DNA of 64,000 bases, from positions 1 to 64,000 of the forward strand of contig NZ_VWSJ01000002.1 of the NCBI RefSeq assembly GCF_009690845.1. Direction: 5' to 3'. This stretch comes from Campylobacter portucalensis (GTDB taxonomy: Bacteria; Campylobacterota; Campylobacteria; Campylobacterales; Campylobacteraceae). The translations under genes were made by a program, and so were the position numbers. This document shows positions 10,117-20,785 of the stretch, one piece after another. Under the pieces are notes generated by a model. It saw nothing but the letters and a program-made list of their open reading frames with translations, had not been told where the DNA came from and made no database searches. Each line of letters starts with the position of its first letter. Positions within the stretch are counted from its first letter, which is position 1.

Positions 10117-11406
10117 CTATTTTTTCTTTGTTTTTAAAAAATTTCTTTTAAAAGGTATTTCACAAGCTTTTTCCATCAAATCATTAAAAACTACACAAAA
10201 ATGGTGTTTTCCATCATTATAAAAATAGTCTAATTTAAATCTATGCATAGCACAAATTTTATCTACAATATAAAGCCCAAGTCCCATTCCGGTGGCTTTT
10301 TCGTTTTTATCTCTAATAAATGCTTGCTTATAATGTTCAATCGACATTGTAAGAGGCTTTGCAACATTGCTAATACAAATTTCATTTTCTAAGCAATTTA
10401 TATAAACTTTTTTATCATCTGAATATTTTAAAGCATTATCTATTAAATTTTTAATTGCAAGGGTAAAAAGCTGAAAATCTACATTTAAAATCACATCTTT
10501 TTGATAATTTATCTCTATATGCTTAGATGGATCATCTAGCATCATCATATCTTTTGCTTGCTCAAAAATTAGACTAAAATGGTATTCTTGGTAATTTAAT
10601 GAGTATGATTTTGATAAAAGTTGCTCTATTTTTGCAAATTCATTTATTAAAATTTCCAGTCTTTCAAATATATCTACTAAACGCTTTTTTTGAGTTTCAT
10701 CATCTATCATCTCTGATACAATTCTACCTTTTCCAATAGGAGTTTTTAGCTCATGCATTATCGTTCTTAGAAAAAGTTGGCGAGATTTAACTAAATCTTT
10801 TATTTTTAAAACAGCTTTATCAAATTCTTGTGCTACCTGAGCTATTTCATCATCGCCTTTTTCATTTAAAGTTACACTTTCTAAATTACCTGTTGCAAAT
10901 TTTTTTATATTTTTATTTAGCTTTTTTAAAGGTGCTAAACTTTTCATCACAGAAAAATATAGAGAAAATAAAAGAGCTATAGTTAAAAAAAACCCAACCC
11001 AAAGCGGGTCGTTTAAATTATTGGCACCCATAGTCTCAAAAGCAATATCAAAAGCTTGATTTTCTATATACAAAAATAGAGAATTTTGATATTTAATTGA
11101 TCTAAATTCGCCTATTGGAGTTAAGTTTCTAAACATAATCTTGCCACTATTTAATGCATTTAAAATTAAATTTTTATCTTTTACTAATGTTAAATTAAAG
11201 TTGCCAAAATATTGCTCTAAATCCTGTGGCGGTGTGCCTCTTTCATAAAGGCTTAATAAATAATTAATAGAATTTAATTGTGCTATTCGCATTCTATCAA
11301 AAGCTTGATTATTTTGCATATTACCAAAAGTAATAAAAAGAATGCAAACTAGAGTAAATGCGATAGCAAATACAAAACTTATCTTAACGCTTAAAGAGTA
11401 TTTCAT
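10117..11406 (-). CDS. racS: RacS-type sensor histidine kinase
   Basis: A membrane sensor kinase of 429 residues. It has a first transmembrane helix (about 8-28), a short periplasmic loop of about 100 residues, a second helix (about 133-153), a HAMP linker, the HisKA box MHELKTPIGKGR with the phospho-accepting histidine, and an HATPase domain ending in GLGLYIVDKI. It overlaps the response regulator gene by 4 bp. Placement between racR and recR, with dnaJ divergent, matches the C. jejuni RacRS locus, a system tied to temperature and nitrate/fumarate respiration control there. Orthology is inferred from synteny and motifs. Confidence 0.87.
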   Translation of the reverse strand: MKYSLSVKISFVFAIAFTLVCILFITFGNMQNNQAFDRMRIAQLNSINYLLSLYERGTPPQDLEQYFGNFNLTLVKDKNLILNALNSGKIMFRNLTPIGEFRSIKYQNSLFLYIENQAFDIAFETMGANNLNDPLWVGFFLTIALLFSLYFSVMKSLAPLKKLNKNIKKFATGNLESVTLNEKGDDEIAQVAQEFDKAVLKIKDLVKSRQLFLRTIMHELKTPIGKGRIVSEMIDDETQKKRLVDIFERLEILINEFAKIEQLLSKSYSLNYQEYHFSLIFEQAKDMMMLDDPSKHIEINYQKDVILNVDFQLFTLAIKNLIDNALKYSDDKKVYINCLENEICISNVAKPLTMSIEHYKQAFIRDKNEKATGMGLGLYIVDKICAMHRFKLDYFYNDGKHHFCVVFNDLMEKACEIPFKRNFLKTKKK

Positions 11407-12074
11407 CCTAATAACTTATATCCTATTCCACGAACTGAAAAAATGTGTTTAGGGCTTTTTGAACTATCGCCTATTTTTGATCTAAGACGACCAATTATTA
11501 CATCTAAGCTTTTTGAGTCTTTATCTTTTAAGCTTTTGCAATGATATACAAGTTGCTCTCTTGAGACTGAAAAACTATGCTGTTTAATTAAATATTCTAA
11601 TATTTCATATTCAGCCGGAGTTAAGACTAAAGCCTCTTCATTAAAATAAATTTCATGCCTTTTTTCATCTATTCTAAATATACTGTCTACAACGTTTTCT
11701 TCAACTTTTGGAGTTTTATTATAACGTCTAATCAAACTCATAATTCTTGCATGCATCTCTTTTGGATCATAAGGTTTTGGCATATAATCATCAGCACCTA
11801 TTTGAAGTCCCACGATTCTATCACTTACATCGCTTCTAGCTGAACTAATGATAATAGGAATATCATACTTTTCTCTAATTTCTTTACATACTTCAAGACC
11901 ATCCATTCCAGGAAGAGTTAAATCTAAAATTAGCAAATCATAATTTTTTATACCAGCACTTATACCTAAATATGGATCTTCAAAGTTTGTAATTTTAATA
12001 TTAAATTTTAGTAAATATTCAGATAAAAATTGCGCGTATTCTGTATCATCTTCAATCATTAAAACATTTATCAT
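11403..12074 (-). CDS. racR: RacR-type OmpR-family response regulator
   Basis: 223 residues: an N-terminal receiver with the acidic pair EDD, phospho-acceptor in LILDLTLPGMDG, and lysine in MPKPYDP, followed by an OmpR/PhoB winged-helix DNA-binding domain (about 128-223, ending FSVRGIGYKLLG). It pairs with the adjacent RacS-type kinase. It is transcribed divergently from dnaJ, with a 114-bp shared AT-rich promoter region. Confidence 0.9.
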   Translation of the reverse strand: MINVLMIEDDTEYAQFLSEYLLKFNIKITNFEDPYLGISAGIKNYDLLILDLTLPGMDGLEVCKEIREKYDIPIIISSARSDVSDRIVGLQIGADDYMPKPYDPKEMHARIMSLIRRYNKTPKVEENVVDSIFRIDEKRHEIYFNEEALVLTPAEYEILEYLIKQHSFSVSREQLVYHCKSLKDKDSKSLDVIIGRLRSKIGDSSKSPKHIFSVRGIGYKLLG

Positions 12075-12188
12075 AATTAATCCTTTGGTTTAAAATTTGG
12101 CATATTATATCTTAAAATCGTAAAGATTTATAAATATTTTAGTATTTTTAGATAAAATTTGCGTTTTTAATATTATTAGGAGAGAAAA

Positions 12189-13271
12189 TTGAGTGAATTA
12201 GATTATTATGAAATTCTTGAAATTTCAAAAGATGCTGACAGTAATACAATTAAAAAAGCTTTTAGAAAACTTGCATTAAAATATCATCCAGATAGAAATC
12301 AAGGAAATTTAGAGGCAGAGAGAAAATTCAAAGAGATAAATGAAGCATATCAATGCTTAGGAGATGAAGAAAAAAGAAAAATTTATGACAGATACGGTAA
12401 AGCGGGACTTGGCTCGTCTAGTGGATTTAGGGGTTTTGAAGATTTTAGTGATATATTTGAATCATTTTTTGGAGACGGCTTTTCAAGAAGCACTAAAAAA
12501 AGGGTTGATAATTATGTGCTGGATGTAGAGATAAATTTAAGAGTTGATTTTAAAGATGCAGTTTTTGGAACTCAAAAAGAGCTGAAGTATAAAATAAAAA
12601 AACCTTGCAAAACTTGCGATGGAAATGGCGGTAAAAAAAATACTTGTAAAACTTGTGGAGGAAGTGGAAAATTTACTCAAACCCGTGGATTTATGAGCTT
12701 TGTTAGCACCTGTCCTCATTGTAACGGCATAGGTGAAATTATAGTTGAAAAATGCAAAAAATGTTCTGGTCTTGGATATGAAGAAGAAGAGATTTGTTTT
12801 AAATTTGATGTGCCAAAAGGTGTTGATAATGGAATGAAAATTCGCATATCTCAAAAAGGAAATTTATCTAAAAGCGGAGAATATGGTGATTTATATGTAA
12901 ATATAACCGTAAAAGAAGATGATAAATTTATAAGACATGGCGATGATGTTTATATAGAAATTCCTATTTTTGTTACTCAAGCTATGTTGGGTGAAAATAT
13001 TTTGATACCAACCCTGCGTGGCGAAAAAAACTTAAAGCTTCATATTGGAACAAAAGATAAAGAGCAGTTTATTTTAGAAAACGAAGGTATAGAAAACATT
13101 AGAACTAAAGAAATTGGTAAATTGATAGCACAAATTTCAATCAAAATGCCTACAAAACTAAATGATGAACAAATCAAAATGATACAAAATTTACAAGAAA
13201 GCTTCGGAGTAAAAACAAATGAAATAGCAGAGACCAGCCTTTTTGAAAAAATAAAAGGCTGGTTTAAGTAG
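12189..13271 (+). CDS. dnaJ: Chaperone protein DnaJ
   Basis: DnaJ is the J-domain co-chaperone of DnaK. The 360-residue protein has the J domain with HPD (YHPDRNQGN), a G/F-rich linker, a four-repeat CxxCxGxG zinc region (CKTCDGNG, CKTCGGSG, CPHCNGIG, CKKCSGLG) and the C-terminal substrate-binding region. The start is TTG at 12189, with AGGAGAG seven bases upstream; no better ATG exists. It is divergent from racR, as in C. jejuni. Confidence 0.97.
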   Translation: MSELDYYEILEISKDADSNTIKKAFRKLALKYHPDRNQGNLEAERKFKEINEAYQCLGDEEKRKIYDRYGKAGLGSSSGFRGFEDFSDIFESFFGDGFSRSTKKRVDNYVLDVEINLRVDFKDAVFGTQKELKYKIKKPCKTCDGNGGKKNTCKTCGGSGKFTQTRGFMSFVSTCPHCNGIGEIIVEKCKKCSGLGYEEEEICFKFDVPKGVDNGMKIRISQKGNLSKSGEYGDLYVNITVKEDDKFIRHGDDVYIEIPIFVTQAMLGENILIPTLRGEKNLKLHIGTKDKEQFILENEGIENIRTKEIGKLIAQISIKMPTKLNDEQIKMIQNLQESFGVKTNEIAETSLFEKIKGWFK

Positions 13272-13288
13272 CACTTTAATCAAGTGCT
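13270..13288. terminator. Small hairpin between convergent dnaJ and receiver gene
   Basis: AGCACTT (13270-13276) pairs with AAGTGCT (13282-13288) over a 5-nt loop, exactly where the convergent dnaJ and receiver genes end. AT-rich sequence follows on both sides. It could end both transcripts, though the stem is short. Confidence 0.35.
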
Positions 13289-13653
13289 GTAAATTTATTA
13301 ATTTTTTCTATTAACAATTTCTCAACAATAGGCTTGGTTAAAAAATCATTTGCGCCCTTATTAAAAGCTTCTCTTTTAACTGTTTCATCAGTCGTAAGAA
13401 CAATAACTGGAATTTTTGAAATTTTTTCCTTAACCTGGATATTATCTAAAAATTCAAGCCCGTTCATAACGGGCATCACAATATCTAAGAGAACGATATT
13501 TATATCATTTCTCTCAGTTAAAACATTCAAAGCCTCTAAACCATTATTTGCTTTAATTATCTCTCCAACATTGCTATGTTTTTTAAGCATAATCTCTGCT
13601 AATTTTAAATTTACTAAATCATCATCAACTACTAGTATATTTATATTATTCAT
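13276..13653 (-). CDS. Single-domain response regulator (CheY-like receiver)
   Basis: A 125-residue stand-alone receiver domain. It has the acidic pocket VDDD, the phospho-acceptor aspartate in [12 protein letters not shown], a conserved threonine (LTTDE) and lysine (LTKPI). There is no output domain, so it must act through protein contacts or as a relay intermediate. Its start overlaps the stop of the hybrid kinase by 8 bp, so the two are almost certainly co-translated and work together. Confidence 0.9.
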   Translation of the reverse strand: MNNINILVVDDDLVNLKLAEIMLKKHSNVGEIIKANNGLEALNVLTERNDINIVLLDIVMPVMNGLEFLDNIQVKEKISKIPVIVLTTDETVKREAFNKGANDFLTKPIVEKLLIEKINKFTALD

Positions 13654-16600
13654 TATTTTGCTCCATATAAGTATTTGCTAAACTTTCAAGTTCTGATTTT
13701 TTAATATTGCTTCCAAGTACGAGTGAAAATTTATCAGCAAATAATGCCTCATCATCATTTTGAGAATTTATAAATACAATAGTTTTAGTTATTTTATTAT
13801 TTTGAGATTTTAAAATAAAATTAATCTTATCCTCATTTCCTTGAATATTTTTACTATCAATCATTATTAATTTATAGCAATTTTTATCCATAAATTTAAC
13901 AACTTCTTCCAAATTAGTAGCTAAATCAATATTAGTTGAAAATTGTTTTAAAATTCCCATAAAAATTTTATTTTCAATTGTACTTTTTTTACATATTAAA
14001 ATATCTCTATTAGCTAAATTTGGTAAGGCTGACACATTTTCATTTGTATTTAACTCAAATTCATCAACTAAAACTTCTTTTTTAATAGTAACTGGCACTT
14101 TTTTAACAACTTGTTTTATTACAGTTTGTGGTTTTGTTACTTTTTTTATTATAGTTTTTGGAACTTTTTTAACAACTTTTTGTTTAGTTATTTCAGTTTG
14201 AGCCCCTATTTTTCTACCCGGTATAAACATTTCTAGCTTTTCTGCTAATATATCTTTTTTAATAGGTTTTGTGCAATACTCATCAAGCCCTTCACTCATA
14301 AATCTCTCTCTATCACCCTTTAAAGCATTAGCAGTAACAGCTATAATAGGCACATGTTCTAAGCCATTTTCTCTCTCATACGCCTTTATTTGTTTCGTAG
14401 CTTCAACTCCATCCATAACAGGCATTGCTATATCCATAAATATAATATCAAAATCATCTCTAGATTTTCTTTGCTCAAGCGCTAATTGACCATTTTCAAC
14501 TATAGTTAAATTTAGTCCAAAACTACTAAGAGTGTGCTTGATAAGTTTTTGATTAATCTCATTATCTTCTGCTACCAAAGCATTTGCTTTATACATTGTT
14601 TGACCTGGAGTTGATTTAATGGTTGTAACAACAGGAACTTCAATTTCAACCTCTTCTTCAACATATATAGTAGTAGGCTCTTCAACTTCTATATACTCAG
14701 TTACTTCTTCATTAACTATCTCATCTTTCCAAATCGTTTCTTCAACTATTTTGGTTAGTGGTTTTGCAGGTGCTAATACCTCTTCTATTTCTTTTATTGG
14801 TTGTTGTGCAGGTTCTAAAATTTTCTTTACTTCTAAATTTTCTAATTCATCAAGAATTGTAGTTGCTTCATTTTCCAAGGTATCCTGAATTGCTAAATTT
14901 TTTTCTTTTTCTAAAACTACGGTATCATTAAATTTAGTATCTTTTTCGATTTCGAGTTCGTCTAAACTAATATCTAATTCAATACCTTTTTCTTCAGGAA
15001 TTGAAATTTGATCTAAGTTGTTGTCTTCAAATTTTACAACCAAATCTTCAGGAATATTTTCTACTTCAACATTATCACTAGTCTGCGATAAGTCACTTTG
15101 CGAAAAATCATCTTGAGTATCTTTAACTATAATCTCTTCATGCTGAGTTTTTGATTTCAAAATCTCTCTTATGCCCATTCTCTTTGCATTTTCTTCACTG
15201 TCTTCACTATTTACATTTTTTATTGAAGTTTGATCGAATTTTTTTGTTCCTAAAGATAGTTTTTCTACTGTTTTTAATAATTTAGATACATTGACAGGCT
15301 CTGATATCGTAGTTATGCCTATCTTATCGGTAAGATCAAGCATCTGAAGCTCTTTTAAATTAGCACTTAAGATAATTGGTAACTTCATACCATCGCTAAC
15401 CTTAGGATATGAGCTTAATCTAGTAAATAAAACATCATAACTATCAACATCTATACTCTCATCATCGTCATAAATTTTAATTTTACCACCCATGTATTGG
15501 ATATAATTTTTAAGTATATCGTTATAATTGCTGTTTATAGAATCAGTTATTAAAGCAAATCTTTTACCTTTTATAACGCTATATAAGTTGTGTGCGTTTG
15601 TTTTTTTAGTTTCTTTAAATGATAAAGTAAAGAAAAACTCAGATCCTTTTCCTTGCACTGATTCAACCTGTAAATTTCCGCCCATCATTGACGCATATTT
15701 AGAGCAAATTGTAAGCCCAAGTCCTGTACCGCCATACTGTCTAGTAACAGTTGAATCTGCTTGAGAAAACGCACTAAAAATTTTACTTATTTTATCTTTT
15801 GCTATACCAATACCACTATCTTTTACGCTAAATCTAACATTTGCTATACCTTCAATATCTGATTCTAGCCTTTTAACCTCAACCAAAATCGTTCCATTTT
15901 CAGGAGTAAATTTAACAGCATTGCTCATTAAATTAATTAAAATTTCTTTAATTTTTGTGATATCACCATATAGATGATTTACTAAACTTGGATCTATATA
16001 GGACATTAAATCTATATTTTTTTCTGTTGATTTAGCTGCATAAATTTCAATTGCACTTTCAATATCTGCAATAGGATCAAAAAGTATATCTTCAAGTTCA
16101 ACTTTATTACTTTCAATCTTAGAAACATCAAGAACGTTATTAATAATAGTAAGTAGATTTTCAGAGCTTTTTTCTATAATATCAACATAATCTCTTTTTT
16201 CTTCATCTAAGTCTGTATTTTTTAATAACTCCGTAAAACCAATAATACCATTTAAAGGAGTTCTAATTTCATGCGACATATTTGCAAGGAATATTGATTT
16301 TGCTTTATTTGCTTCTTCTGCTGAAGCTTTCTGTGCTGCTATAACATCAATTGCATCTTGTATTACCGAATAAGCTTTTGTAAGACCGTCTGAGGTTCTT
16401 AAATCTATCTCTATATCTTGATTTGAAATATGGCTTACATTATTTAATACTTTGCCTAATTCCGAAATATTTTTTTGGAAAGTAACAACAAATTTAGCAG
16501 CCACTAATAAGAAGATAATCGCCAATACAAATACAATAAATGCTATTATAAGTTGTTCTTGCAAATTTTGTTGGTAATTATCAACTTGACTATCAAGCTC

Positions 16601-17506
16601 TTGCCCTATTTGCGTAGCGATCTGCTTAATTAAATTCACTTTCTCACTTATAGCAGAGAACCATTCCATCGAGCCAACAGTAAAATCTCCGCTCAATGCT
16701 TCTTGTTGAAGTTTTGTATTGAGAGTATTTACGTTTGAAATTATACTTTGCGATTCTATAGATGCTAAAAGTTTTTTAATATCATCCTTGATTTTAGAAT
16801 CTGGTAAAGTCGTATAAGAAATCAAAGAGCTTTTGTTGCTGATTGCTTGCCAGTTGTTTATAGTCTCAAAGCTTGGTGTTTTACCGCTACCCAATAGAGT
16901 AACAACATAATCTCTTTGAAGACCAGAAGCATTCATAACTTCATATGTTAATACCAAGTTAGAAGAAATTGCCGATATTTCGGGCGTTGTCTTATAATTT
17001 TGTATAGTACTTAAATAGCTTATATACAAACTCTCTATCTCTTCAAAATACTTACCAAAAACTTCACTAAAATCAACATTTACATTATCAATACTTTGTC
17101 TAATCTTTCCTATTTGGCTAGTTAAATTTGCTATTTTAGATAATTCAATTGGAATTTCTTTATTAGAATTAAAATCTAAAATAGAGTGCTGTCTATTTTT
17201 ATAATTAACCAAATAATCATTAAATTTAGCAATAATCTTATCTGTGTTTGATCTTTGATTTGTTAAAATCTCTTTTACATTGAAACGACCTTGGCTAGCG
17301 ACATAAATAACACTCAGCCCTCTTTCATTTCTTATTTGCTCAACCAACTCTTTTGCATTATCAATATCTTCTATGGTTGCTGAAATGTATTTTGATGATT
17401 CGTAATTTTTATAAGAATCATAAACAAAAAAAGCAGCCACGAACAAAATAATAGCCGTTGGAACACCGGTGATAACCTTAATAATAGAAGTGGTACTTAG
17501 CTTCAT
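13646..17506 (-). CDS. Hybrid sensor histidine kinase with several receiver domains
   Basis: A 1286-residue membrane kinase. Order: transmembrane helix (about 12-28); periplasmic helical sensor with a NIT-like signature ([17 protein letters not shown], then QRSNTD), as in nitrate/nitrite- and stress-type sensors; second helix (about 316-338); HisKA with H412 ([11 protein letters not shown]); HATPase ([18 protein letters not shown]); a degenerate receiver-like segment (about 650-745); a long acidic linker; a complete receiver ([27 protein letters not shown]); a repeated lysine/valine-rich linker; and a last degenerate receiver ending the protein. AAGGAAAG precedes the ATG. It lies between the PAS/HPt-like gene (29-bp overlap) and the single receiver gene. 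Confidence 0.88.
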   Translation of the reverse strand: MKLSTTSIIKVITGVPTAIILFVAAFFVYDSYKNYESSKYISATIEDIDNAKELVEQIRNERGLSVIYVASQGRFNVKEILTNQRSNTDKIIAKFNDYLVNYKNRQHSILDFNSNKEIPIELSKIANLTSQIGKIRQSIDNVNVDFSEVFGKYFEEIESLYISYLSTIQNYKTTPEISAISSNLVLTYEVMNASGLQRDYVVTLLGSGKTPSFETINNWQAISNKSSLISYTTLPDSKIKDDIKKLLASIESQSIISNVNTLNTKLQQEALSGDFTVGSMEWFSAISEKVNLIKQIATQIGQELDSQVDNYQQNLQEQLIIAFIVFVLAIIFLLVAAKFVVTFQKNISELGKVLNNVSHISNQDIEIDLRTSDGLTKAYSVIQDAIDVIAAQKASAEEANKAKSIFLANMSHEIRTPLNGIIGFTELLKNTDLDEEKRDYVDIIEKSSENLLTIINNVLDVSKIESNKVELEDILFDPIADIESAIEIYAAKSTEKNIDLMSYIDPSLVNHLYGDITKIKEILINLMSNAVKFTPENGTILVEVKRLESDIEGIANVRFSVKDSGIGIAKDKISKIFSAFSQADSTVTRQYGGTGLGLTICSKYASMMGGNLQVESVQGKGSEFFFTLSFKETKKTNAHNLYSVIKGKRFALITDSINSNYNDILKNYIQYMGGKIKIYDDDESIDVDSYDVLFTRLSSYPKVSDGMKLPIILSANLKELQMLDLTDKIGITTISEPVNVSKLLKTVEKLSLGTKKFDQTSIKNVNSEDSEENAKRMGIREILKSKTQHEEIIVKDTQDDFSQSDLSQTSDNVEVENIPEDLVVKFEDNNLDQISIPEEKGIELDISLDELEIEKDTKFNDTVVLEKEKNLAIQDTLENEATTILDELENLEVKKILEPAQQPIKEIEEVLAPAKPLTKIVEETIWKDEIVNEEVTEYIEVEEPTTIYVEEEVEIEVPVVTTIKSTPGQTMYKANALVAEDNEINQKLIKHTLSSFGLNLTIVENGQLALEQRKSRDDFDIIFMDIAMPVMDGVEATKQIKAYERENGLEHVPIIAVTANALKGDRERFMSEGLDEYCTKPIKKDILAEKLEMFIPGRKIGAQTEITKQKVVKKVPKTIIKKVTKPQTVIKQVVKKVPVTIKKEVLVDEFELNTNENVSALPNLANRDILICKKSTIENKIFMGILKQFSTNIDLATNLEEVVKFMDKNCYKLIMIDSKNIQGNEDKINFILKSQNNKITKTIVFINSQNDDEALFADKFSLVLGSNIKKSELESLANTYMEQNNE

Positions 17507-18290
17507 TATCTTTCCTTTTCATAATATTTTTTCTCATTTGTGTAATTATATAGTGATATTCTCTAAAAGTTGCTGAAATTTCATCTTTTTTTAAATTTTC
17601 TAACTTATGAAGTATTTTTACAATAGATTTTATGCCCAACGATTGTGCGGAATCTTTTAAATTTATTAGCAAATTTATATAATTTTCTTTTTCGCCAAGA
17701 AGTAACATTTCATGTAAAAACTCCTCAGTTTTTACTGTTTTGTTTATAAATTCCTCTAAAAGTAATATAAAATTACTTTCATCTAATTCTAATCTTTGCA
17801 AATTTATATCTAACCAGCTCTTTTTGAGATTAAGTTCATTTTCTTTTTCTCTCTCTTGATTCGCTAAAATCTCTCTTTCATACTCCTTAACAAAAATATT
17901 TAAATTGTTGGGTATGAATTTATTGTTATTTTTATAATTTTGATTTAATAAAAGTACATTTGATAAGATCTTTTCATTTTTAATATTCTGTGGCAAAAAA
18001 CAAACCATATAAAACTCGTCACAACTATCATTTTTATGCAAAATATCCACAAAAACAATGCATTTAACTATTGTGTTTTGAAAAGTTTTTATATTTATCA
18101 TTGTTGTTTTTTGAGATTGCAAAAGGTATTGAGTGTAGTGTTTGCAATCAGCAAAACATTGGTCATTTAAAAAAAGATCATAAATATCGTTATATTTAGA
18201 ACAAAAACTATCAAAACTAGGATATCCAATTAAATTCAAAATACTATTAGACATGCCTATGAGTTTAAAATTTGAATTATAAATTACCAT
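17478..18290 (-). CDS. PAS-like protein with a degenerate HPt-like C-terminus
   Basis: A 270-residue cytoplasmic protein. The N-terminal hundred or so residues ([19 protein letters not shown]) look like a PAS domain. A coiled segment follows (about 130-170), then a four-helix region that aligns by eye with histidine phosphotransfer domains around [11 protein letters not shown]. The canonical motif is AHxLKGSAxxLG; here the phospho-accepting histidine position is isoleucine and the glycine is aspartate, so phosphotransfer would be lost. It heads the operon with the hybrid kinase and receiver protein and probably modulates that system. Confidence 0.65.
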   Translation of the reverse strand: MVIYNSNFKLIGMSNSILNLIGYPSFDSFCSKYNDIYDLFLNDQCFADCKHYTQYLLQSQKTTMINIKTFQNTIVKCIVFVDILHKNDSCDEFYMVCFLPQNIKNEKILSNVLLLNQNYKNNNKFIPNNLNIFVKEYEREILANQEREKENELNLKKSWLDINLQRLELDESNFILLLEEFINKTVKTEEFLHEMLLLGEKENYINLLINLKDSAQSLGIKSIVKILHKLENLKKDEISATFREYHYIITQMRKNIMKRKDNEAKYHFYY

Positions 18291-18340
18291 CCAAGCCTTT
18301 CTTAAAATATAAAATAGTTTTGTATTTTAGCATATATTTT

Positions 18341-20146
18341 TTATTTTTCATCATAAAATAGCTTTTTTGCACTATTTTTTCCAATTAAATTTGAAATTTC
18401 ATCAAAATTTGCTTTATAAATTTTATCAAAACTTCCATAATAATTAATAAGCTTTACAATTTTAGCTTCACTTAAGCCTAAATTTAGAAGCTTTGATTTT
18501 TCTAAATCGGATTTTGTTTTTGTTTTTCTATGAAATGAAATGGCAAATCTATGTGCTTCATCACGAAGTTTTTGAAAAAATTGAAGTTTTTTATCATCAG
18601 TTTGAAGATTAAAAACTCCTTGCTTTGTATAAATTTTATCTTTTGCTCCGCCTTTTGATCTATAAGCTTTACCATCAACTTTTTCTTTTGAAATGGCAAT
18701 TACATCTATATTTGCTCCACTGCTTTCAACCATTAAAATAGCTAAATCTAAAAGTGCCTTTCCCCCATCAATTACCCACAAATCAGGTGGGCTTAACTTA
18801 CCAAATCTATTTACTCTTAAATTTAAAAACTCACTCATTTGGTCGTAGTCGTTGTTTGCCTTTAGATGAGCATGGCGATAGTTTTGTTTTAAAAACCCAC
18901 TTTCGTTGTATGCTATCATTGCTCCAACTATAGCGTTTCCTTGGATGTGTGAGTTATCAAATGCCTCTATATTTATAGGTAAATTTGATAATTTAAAATA
19001 CTCTTTTATCTCTTTTAAAAACTCGTAATCGTGAGTTTTTAGATGTTTTTTGATATTTAATTTAGCATTTTCATAAGCAACTTGACAAATTTTTCTTTTT
19101 TGTCCTATTTTTGGATGAATGATTTGAAACTTTTTATCATGACGAGATGTTAGAATTTCACCAACTAATTCCCTATCTAAAAAGTCATCATTTACATAAA
19201 TTTTTGTAGTTGTGATTGGTGAATTTAAAGGGTATGAGTCAATTAAAACTTGTTTATAAATTTCGCCTAAATCATGCTGAGTAAAGTCTTTTAAATTTAC
19301 TACACTATATTTTGAATTTATTACTTTTCCTTCTCTGATGTTTAACATAACATAGCAAATAAAGCCTTTAAATTCAGCTACACTAATAACATCAAAATGT
19401 TCTAAACTTGCTAAATCAAGTTTTATTTTTGTATCAATGTTTTTTAAAAGTTCAATTTTATCTCTTAAATTTGCTGCTTGTTCGTAGTTTTCGTTTTTGG
19501 CATGATTTAGCATTTTGTCTGTTAAAGGTGGTATTAATGAAGTTGGGTTTTTTAAGGCATAAATGGCTTCATTTACTATTTTTTTATATTCTAACTTTGA
19601 AATATTTCCTTCACAAGGAGCATGGCAACGATCTATTTGATAAAAAAGGCAAGATTTTTTTCCTTTTATACAGGATTTTTTTTGAACTAATTTAAACTCG
19701 TTATATAAAATTTCTAAAATCTCTTTTGCACCTTTAAAATACGGTCCAAAATACTTTATATGAGAGCCTTTTATGACTTTTCTAGTTATGTCAAAGCGTG
19801 GAAATTCATCGTTTAAATCGATATAAATATATGGATATGTTTTATCATCACGAAGCAAGATATTATATTTTGGATTAAGTTGTTTGATAAATGAGTTTTC
19901 TAAGATTAATGCATCTGCTTCGCTTTTTGTAACTATATAGTCTAAGTGCTCAACCTGTAAAAGCATATTTTTAATTCTTAAGCTAACCCTTTTTGAAGGT
20001 TCTAAATTTGGAGTAAAGCTAAAATAGCTTCTTACTCTATTTTTTAAATTTTTAGCTTTTCCGACATATAAAAGTTTGCCATTTTTATCAAAATACTCAT
20101 AAACTCCAGGGCTGTTTGGAAGGGATTTTATCTCATTTAGAAGCAA
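18341..20146 (-). CDS. uvrC: UvrABC system protein C
   Basis: UvrC makes both incisions in nucleotide excision repair. The 601-residue protein has the N-terminal GIY-YIG nuclease (SPGVYEYFDKNGKLLYVGKAKN), the UvrB-interaction UVR segment (about 205-240), the RNase H-like C-terminal nuclease (EAFDNSHIQG and VIDGGKALL) and a helix-hairpin-helix tail (LLNLGLSEAKIVKLINYYG). The start overlaps the 3' end of the next gene by 14 bp. Confidence 0.97.
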   Translation of the reverse strand: MLLNEIKSLPNSPGVYEYFDKNGKLLYVGKAKNLKNRVRSYFSFTPNLEPSKRVSLRIKNMLLQVEHLDYIVTKSEADALILENSFIKQLNPKYNILLRDDKTYPYIYIDLNDEFPRFDITRKVIKGSHIKYFGPYFKGAKEILEILYNEFKLVQKKSCIKGKKSCLFYQIDRCHAPCEGNISKLEYKKIVNEAIYALKNPTSLIPPLTDKMLNHAKNENYEQAANLRDKIELLKNIDTKIKLDLASLEHFDVISVAEFKGFICYVMLNIREGKVINSKYSVVNLKDFTQHDLGEIYKQVLIDSYPLNSPITTTKIYVNDDFLDRELVGEILTSRHDKKFQIIHPKIGQKRKICQVAYENAKLNIKKHLKTHDYEFLKEIKEYFKLSNLPINIEAFDNSHIQGNAIVGAMIAYNESGFLKQNYRHAHLKANNDYDQMSEFLNLRVNRFGKLSPPDLWVIDGGKALLDLAILMVESSGANIDVIAISKEKVDGKAYRSKGGAKDKIYTKQGVFNLQTDDKKLQFFQKLRDEAHRFAISFHRKTKTKSDLEKSKLLNLGLSEAKIVKLINYYGSFDKIYKANFDEISNLIGKNSAKKLFYDEK

Positions 20147-20618
20147 GTATAATCTTCCTTATCTCTTCAAATTTATTATAAAGATTTTCATCTTTAAAGT
20201 TATTTTTAAATTTGCCATTGCTTTTTTCAAAATATGGCGGAATTTGTGAAATTGTATTTTGGATATTTTTTAACGCTTTTTGCTGTCTTTTCATATAATT
20301 TGTAGCAACAAAAAATTTTACATCTTTGATTTTGTTTAATTTTGAAACAGGTCGCACTTTTATAAATAAATTTAATAAATATTTTATGTTTTTTATACTA
20401 CTATCTCTTTTTAACTCTTGCAAACCTGCATTGTGTTTGCAAGCAAACATTAAAAGATTTGGAACTTCTTGATTTTTATCCTCTTTCTTAAGATAGATAA
20501 AAGCTGTAACCTCTTTATGGGTTGGGCTTAAGCAATTAAAGAAGTCTTGCAGATCTTTAATTTCATCATATAAAGGAGTTTTATGTATTTCTCTAACGAT
20601 ATCTTTAGTGTTTTTCAT
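20133..20618 (-). CDS. Conserved hypothetical protein between uvrC and guaA
   Basis: A 161-residue basic, helical, soluble protein without a recognised motif. It sits where C. jejuni has a small hypothetical gene between uvrC and guaA, so it is likely conserved in the genus. A faint resemblance to DciA/DUF721 proteins (short hydrophobic strand, then LKRDSSIKNIKYLLN) is not enough for a call. Its 5' end overlaps the divergent lipoprotein gene by 36 bp. Confidence 0.7.
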   Translation of the reverse strand: MKNTKDIVREIHKTPLYDEIKDLQDFFNCLSPTHKEVTAFIYLKKEDKNQEVPNLLMFACKHNAGLQELKRDSSIKNIKYLLNLFIKVRPVSKLNKIKDVKFFVATNYMKRQQKALKNIQNTISQIPPYFEKSNGKFKNNFKDENLYNKFEEIRKIILASK

Positions 20619-20732
20619 AAACGTATTTTAACATTTTTATTATTAATTTTAGTTGTAAGTTTATCAAGTGGTTGTGGATATAAAGCACCGCCTGTCTATT
20701 CAACAAATAAAGATATCAATATATCAAAGTAA
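20583..20732 (+). CDS. Small LptM/YifL-like lipoprotein
   Basis: A 49-codon gene with a clear ribosome site: AAAGGAG four bases before the ATG. The product has a hydrophobic signal (LTFLLLILVVSLSSGC) with a lipobox, lipidation at C31, and right after it GYKAPPVYS. A Gly-x-Lys-x-Pro motif just after the lipidated cysteine is the hallmark of LptM (YifL), a tiny lipoprotein that helps assemble the LptD lipopolysaccharide translocon in enterobacteria. It overlaps the divergent hypothetical gene by 36 bp and lies 53 bp before guaA. The family call is inference from the motif. Confidence 0.72.
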   Translation: MYFSNDIFSVFHKRILTFLLLILVVSLSSGCGYKAPPVYSTNKDINISK

Positions 20733-20746
20733 ATTTAGCTTACATT

Positions 20747-20755
20747 TGATATAAT
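20747..20755 (+). promoter_or_regulatory. Extended -10 promoter of guaA
   Basis: TGATATAAT fits the extended -10 element (TG, one base, TATAAT) about 30 bases before the guaA ATG. AAAGGA follows at a normal distance from the start codon. Confidence 0.6.
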
Positions 20756-20785
20756 TTTATTTATTTGAAGTTTTAAAGGATATTT

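Noticed and set aside
14619-14888. Ser/Thr-rich open frame antisense to the hybrid kinase linker
   Set aside because: The repetitive Ser/Thr pattern is a mirror of the Glu-rich linker codons of the real gene.
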